From an uncultured Olsenella sp. (GTDB lineage: Bacteria; Actinomycetota; Coriobacteriia; Coriobacteriales; Atopobiaceae): a stretch of DNA of 7,525 nucleotides. The stretch spans positions 1-7,525 of the forward strand of contig CALCDK010000057.1 in assembly GCA_937900605.1 (NCBI GenBank), in the 5' to 3' direction. A program made the translations under genes and the position numbers. Under the pieces are notes generated by a model. The model ran no database searches. It was not told the origin of the DNA and saw only the letters and a list, made by a program, of their open reading frames with translations. Positions 6,253 through 7,525 of this stretch are shown piece after piece (positions within the stretch are counted from its first letter, which is position 1; each line of letters begins with the position of its first letter).

Positions 6253-6267
6253 TTGCGCAACAGGATA
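6253..6267 (-). promoter_or_regulatory. Putative -10 and TTGCGCAA palindrome for the thioesterase-mutT-thyA-dfr run
   Basis: On the minus strand TATCCT (6267-6262) fits TANNNT, 32 bases before the ATG at 6230. The eight-base perfect palindrome TTGCGCAA (6260-6253) follows at the predicted start of transcription and could be an operator. There is no -35 match, so the assignment rests on position and on base composition. Confidence 0.4.
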
Positions 6268-6372
6268 GCCCGCCGGCGGCCCGGGGGGCCGGGCGCGCGC
6301 CCTTCACCACGGAAGTAGCGCCGTTCGGCGGCCGGGCCGGGCGCCGCGCGGGGCCGCAAGGCGCCCCCGGGG

Positions 6373-6378
6373 TAGAAT
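6373..6378 (+). promoter_or_regulatory. Putative -10 element of the oxidoreductase gene
   Basis: TAGAAT sits in GC-rich surroundings 31 bases before the ATG at 6410, preceded by GGGG and lacking a visible -35. If real, transcription begins near 6385. It also overlaps an upstream in-frame ATG at 6377, ruling that codon out as the start. Confidence 0.45.
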
Positions 6379-6409
6379 GCGGGCCATCGGGACGACGAGA
6401 GGGGACGCC

Positions 6410-7483
6410 ATGGGCGACGTGAGGTTCGCGACGGTCGGGACGAGCGAGATCTGCCGGAGGTTCTGCGATGCGCTCGCGCACGTGAGGGGCGCGCGGCTCG
6501 TGGCCTGCTGCTCGCGCGACGCGCGGCGGGCCCGCGAGTTCGGCGGGCCGCTGGGCGCGCGCGAGTTCGTCTCGTCGCTCGACGGGCTCTGCGCGCTCGG
6601 CGACGTCGACGCGGTGTACCTGGCCACGCCCAACGCGCTGCACTTCCCGCAGGCCATGCGCCTCGTCGACGCGGGCCTGAGCGTGTTGGTCGAGAAGCCC
6701 CTGTGCGCCAACGCGGCGCAGGCCAGGGCCCTTCTCGCAAACGCCGAGCGCCACGGCGTCGTGGTGATGGAGGCCATGCGCAACCTGCACGTGCCGGCCT
6801 TCCCGGCCATCCGCGAGGCGGTGGGGGAGCTCGGGTCGGTGCGCCAGGCGACGCTGCGCTTCTCCAAGGTGACCTCGCGCATGGCCCGCCTGATGGCGGG
6901 GGAGCGCATCGCGGTCTTCGACCCGCGCATGGCGGGCGGCGCCCTCATGGACCTGGGGGTCTACTGCGTCGAGCCCGCGGTGGCGCTGTTCGGCCGCCCC
7001 AGGGACGTCCGGGCGCTCGGCGTGCTCTCGCGGGTCCCGGGCGCCGCGCCCGACGACCCCTACGCGACCGTCGACCTGGCCGGCGAGGTGCTGCTGGGCT
7101 ACGGCGACAAGGTCGTGGGGCTCTCCTTCGGCAAGTGCGACGACGGCCTGTGCCCGTGCGAGGTGGCCGGCGAGCGCGCGACGCTGCTGTGGGACAACGT
7201 GTCGTGCCCCGTCGGCCTGCGCGTCCACGAGCACGAGGACCACGGGATGGTCTTCCGCATGGAGGGGGAGTCCGAGACCCGCCCGCTGGGCGTGGGGGCC
7301 CCGGAGCTCGACATGGCCTGCGAGGCGCGGCACTTCTCGGCGGCCGTGGCGGGCGACGCCGCCGCACGTGAGCTGGTGCGGGGGATGGGCGAGGTGAGCG
7401 TGGCGTCGCTCGAGGTCATGGACGAGGCCCGCGCGCAGATGGGCGTGCGCTTCCCGGCCGACGACGAGCCGCCGGCGGCCTAG
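6410..7483 (+). CDS. Gfo/Idh/MocA-family NAD(P)-dependent oxidoreductase
   Basis: This 357-residue cytoplasmic dehydrogenase belongs to the glucose-fructose oxidoreductase / inositol dehydrogenase superfamily. The N-terminal Rossmann domain (about 1-120) starts FATVGTSEICRRF, with the dinucleotide-binding loop in the family's degenerate form, followed by DAVYLATPNALHF (67-79) and the hallmark EKPLC (95-99) containing catalytic Lys96. The C-terminal domain carries GGALMDLGVY (177-186) with the conserved Asp181 and Tyr185. Substrates in this family are sugars, inositols, sugar nucleotides or diols, and the sequence does not say which. The start is ATG at 6410 with GAGAGGGG five bases upstream. 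An upstream in-frame ATG at 6377 is rejected because it lies within the likely -10 element and lacks a ribosome site. A cluster of four cysteines (C185 to C266, including CDDGLCPC) is noticeable but has no recognised metal-site spacing. It is divergent from the thioesterase operon and probably transcribed alone. Confidence 0.93.
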   Translation: MGDVRFATVGTSEICRRFCDALAHVRGARLVACCSRDARRAREFGGPLGAREFVSSLDGLCALGDVDAVYLATPNALHFPQAMRLVDAGLSVLVEKPLCANAAQARALLANAERHGVVVMEAMRNLHVPAFPAIREAVGELGSVRQATLRFSKVTSRMARLMAGERIAVFDPRMAGGALMDLGVYCVEPAVALFGRPRDVRALGVLSRVPGAAPDDPYATVDLAGEVLLGYGDKVVGLSFGKCDDGLCPCEVAGERATLLWDNVSCPVGLRVHEHEDHGMVFRMEGESETRPLGVGAPELDMACEARHFSAAVAGDAAARELVRGMGEVSVASLEVMDEARAQMGVRFPADDEPPAA

Positions 7484-7525
7484 GCGCTCGGGTAGGTGAT
7501 GACGTCGGAGCTCCCGAAGCGGCTC
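7480..7525 (-). CDS. Probable C-terminal end of a convergent gene (truncated by window edge)
   Basis: On the minus strand one frame reads SRFGSSDVITYPSA and then TAG (7482-7480). The residues are protein-like and the stop abuts the TAG of the plus-strand oxidoreductase in a shared CTAG, an arrangement expected for tightly packed convergent genes. Only 14 codons are visible, so the product cannot be named and the call is tentative. Confidence 0.4.
   Translation of the reverse strand, partial: SRFGSSDVITYPSA

Larger units (their letters stand above)
6231..6409. promoter_or_regulatory. Divergent promoter region, extremely GC-rich core
   Basis: The region separates the minus-strand thioesterase operon from the plus-strand oxidoreductase gene. 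The two most AT-rich spots near each end resemble -10 elements facing outward. The centre (about 6270-6365) is almost all G and C and contains a 12-base palindrome (GGGCGCGCGCCC, 6291-6302) and a small inverted repeat CGCCG-TT-CGGCG (6319-6330). I see no credible -35 boxes. Confidence 0.55.

Noticed and set aside
4749..6422. Plus-strand open frame of 557 codons opposite the membrane protein, mutT and thioesterase genes
   Set aside because: Low-complexity Arg/Ala/Gly translation without start signals. The opposite strand carries an exact Nudix box and thioesterase motifs.
5987..7333. Minus-strand open frame of 448 codons opposite the oxidoreductase gene
   Set aside because: No family motif, biased His/Arg/Ala composition, and it crosses the divergent promoter region. 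The plus strand has a full Gfo/Idh/MocA protein.
1..7525. CRISPR array, insertion sequence, tRNA/rRNA or phage genes
   Set aside because: I saw no regularly spaced repeats, transposase motifs, terminal inverted repeats, cloverleaf sequence or phage proteins on either strand.

Overview
The window is GC-rich, densely coded bacterial DNA, with short intergenic gaps, strong purine-rich Shine-Dalgarno sites and GC-ending codons. The proteins have the flavour of an anaerobic high-GC actinobacterium: a bifunctional AdhE, thymidylate synthase and dihydrofolate reductase variants resembling those of gut anaerobes, and a bacterial acyl-ACP thioesterase. I infer a member of the Coriobacteriia (Olsenella, Atopobium or Collinsella-like). 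This assignment rests on family resemblance only, since no rRNA or other marker gene is present.

Layout. (1) Positions 1-2344, plus strand: the C-terminal part of adhE, then a phosphotransferase-fold kinase 36 bp downstream, closed by a very clear intrinsic terminator at 2377-2409. (2) 2345-2568: a gene-free stretch that ends in a possible promoter and a small palindrome. It leads into a lipoprotein gene (2569-3213, GTG start). (3) 3214-3338: a convergent gap with a long imperfect hairpin. (4) 6230-3339, minus strand: a compact five-gene run in the order acyl-ACP thioesterase, MutT-type Nudix hydrolase, one-helix membrane protein of unknown function, thymidylate synthase, dihydrofolate reductase. 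Gaps are -1, 40, 23 and 10 bp, so this looks like one operon. (5) 6231-6409: a divergent, extremely GC-rich promoter region. (6) 6410-7483, plus strand: a Gfo/Idh/MocA-family NAD(P)-dependent oxidoreductase. (7) 7480-7525, minus strand: the probable last codons of a convergent gene.

How the genes fit together. AdhE regenerates NAD+ by reducing acetyl-CoA to ethanol. ThyA makes dTMP while oxidising methylene-tetrahydrofolate to dihydrofolate, which DHFR reduces back, so the thyA-dfr pair is a metabolic couple. MutT would clean oxidised dGTP from the same nucleotide pool. The thioesterase (fatty acid release) and the one-helix membrane protein have no obvious tie to this pathway and may share only the transcript.

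Most of the window is ordinary housekeeping and metabolism. I found no phage, transposon, CRISPR, tRNA/rRNA or defence genes, and nothing I would call a new system. The items most worth a second look are the non-canonical active-site loop of the DHFR, the uncharacterised membrane protein inside the thyA operon, and the kinase directly behind adhE.
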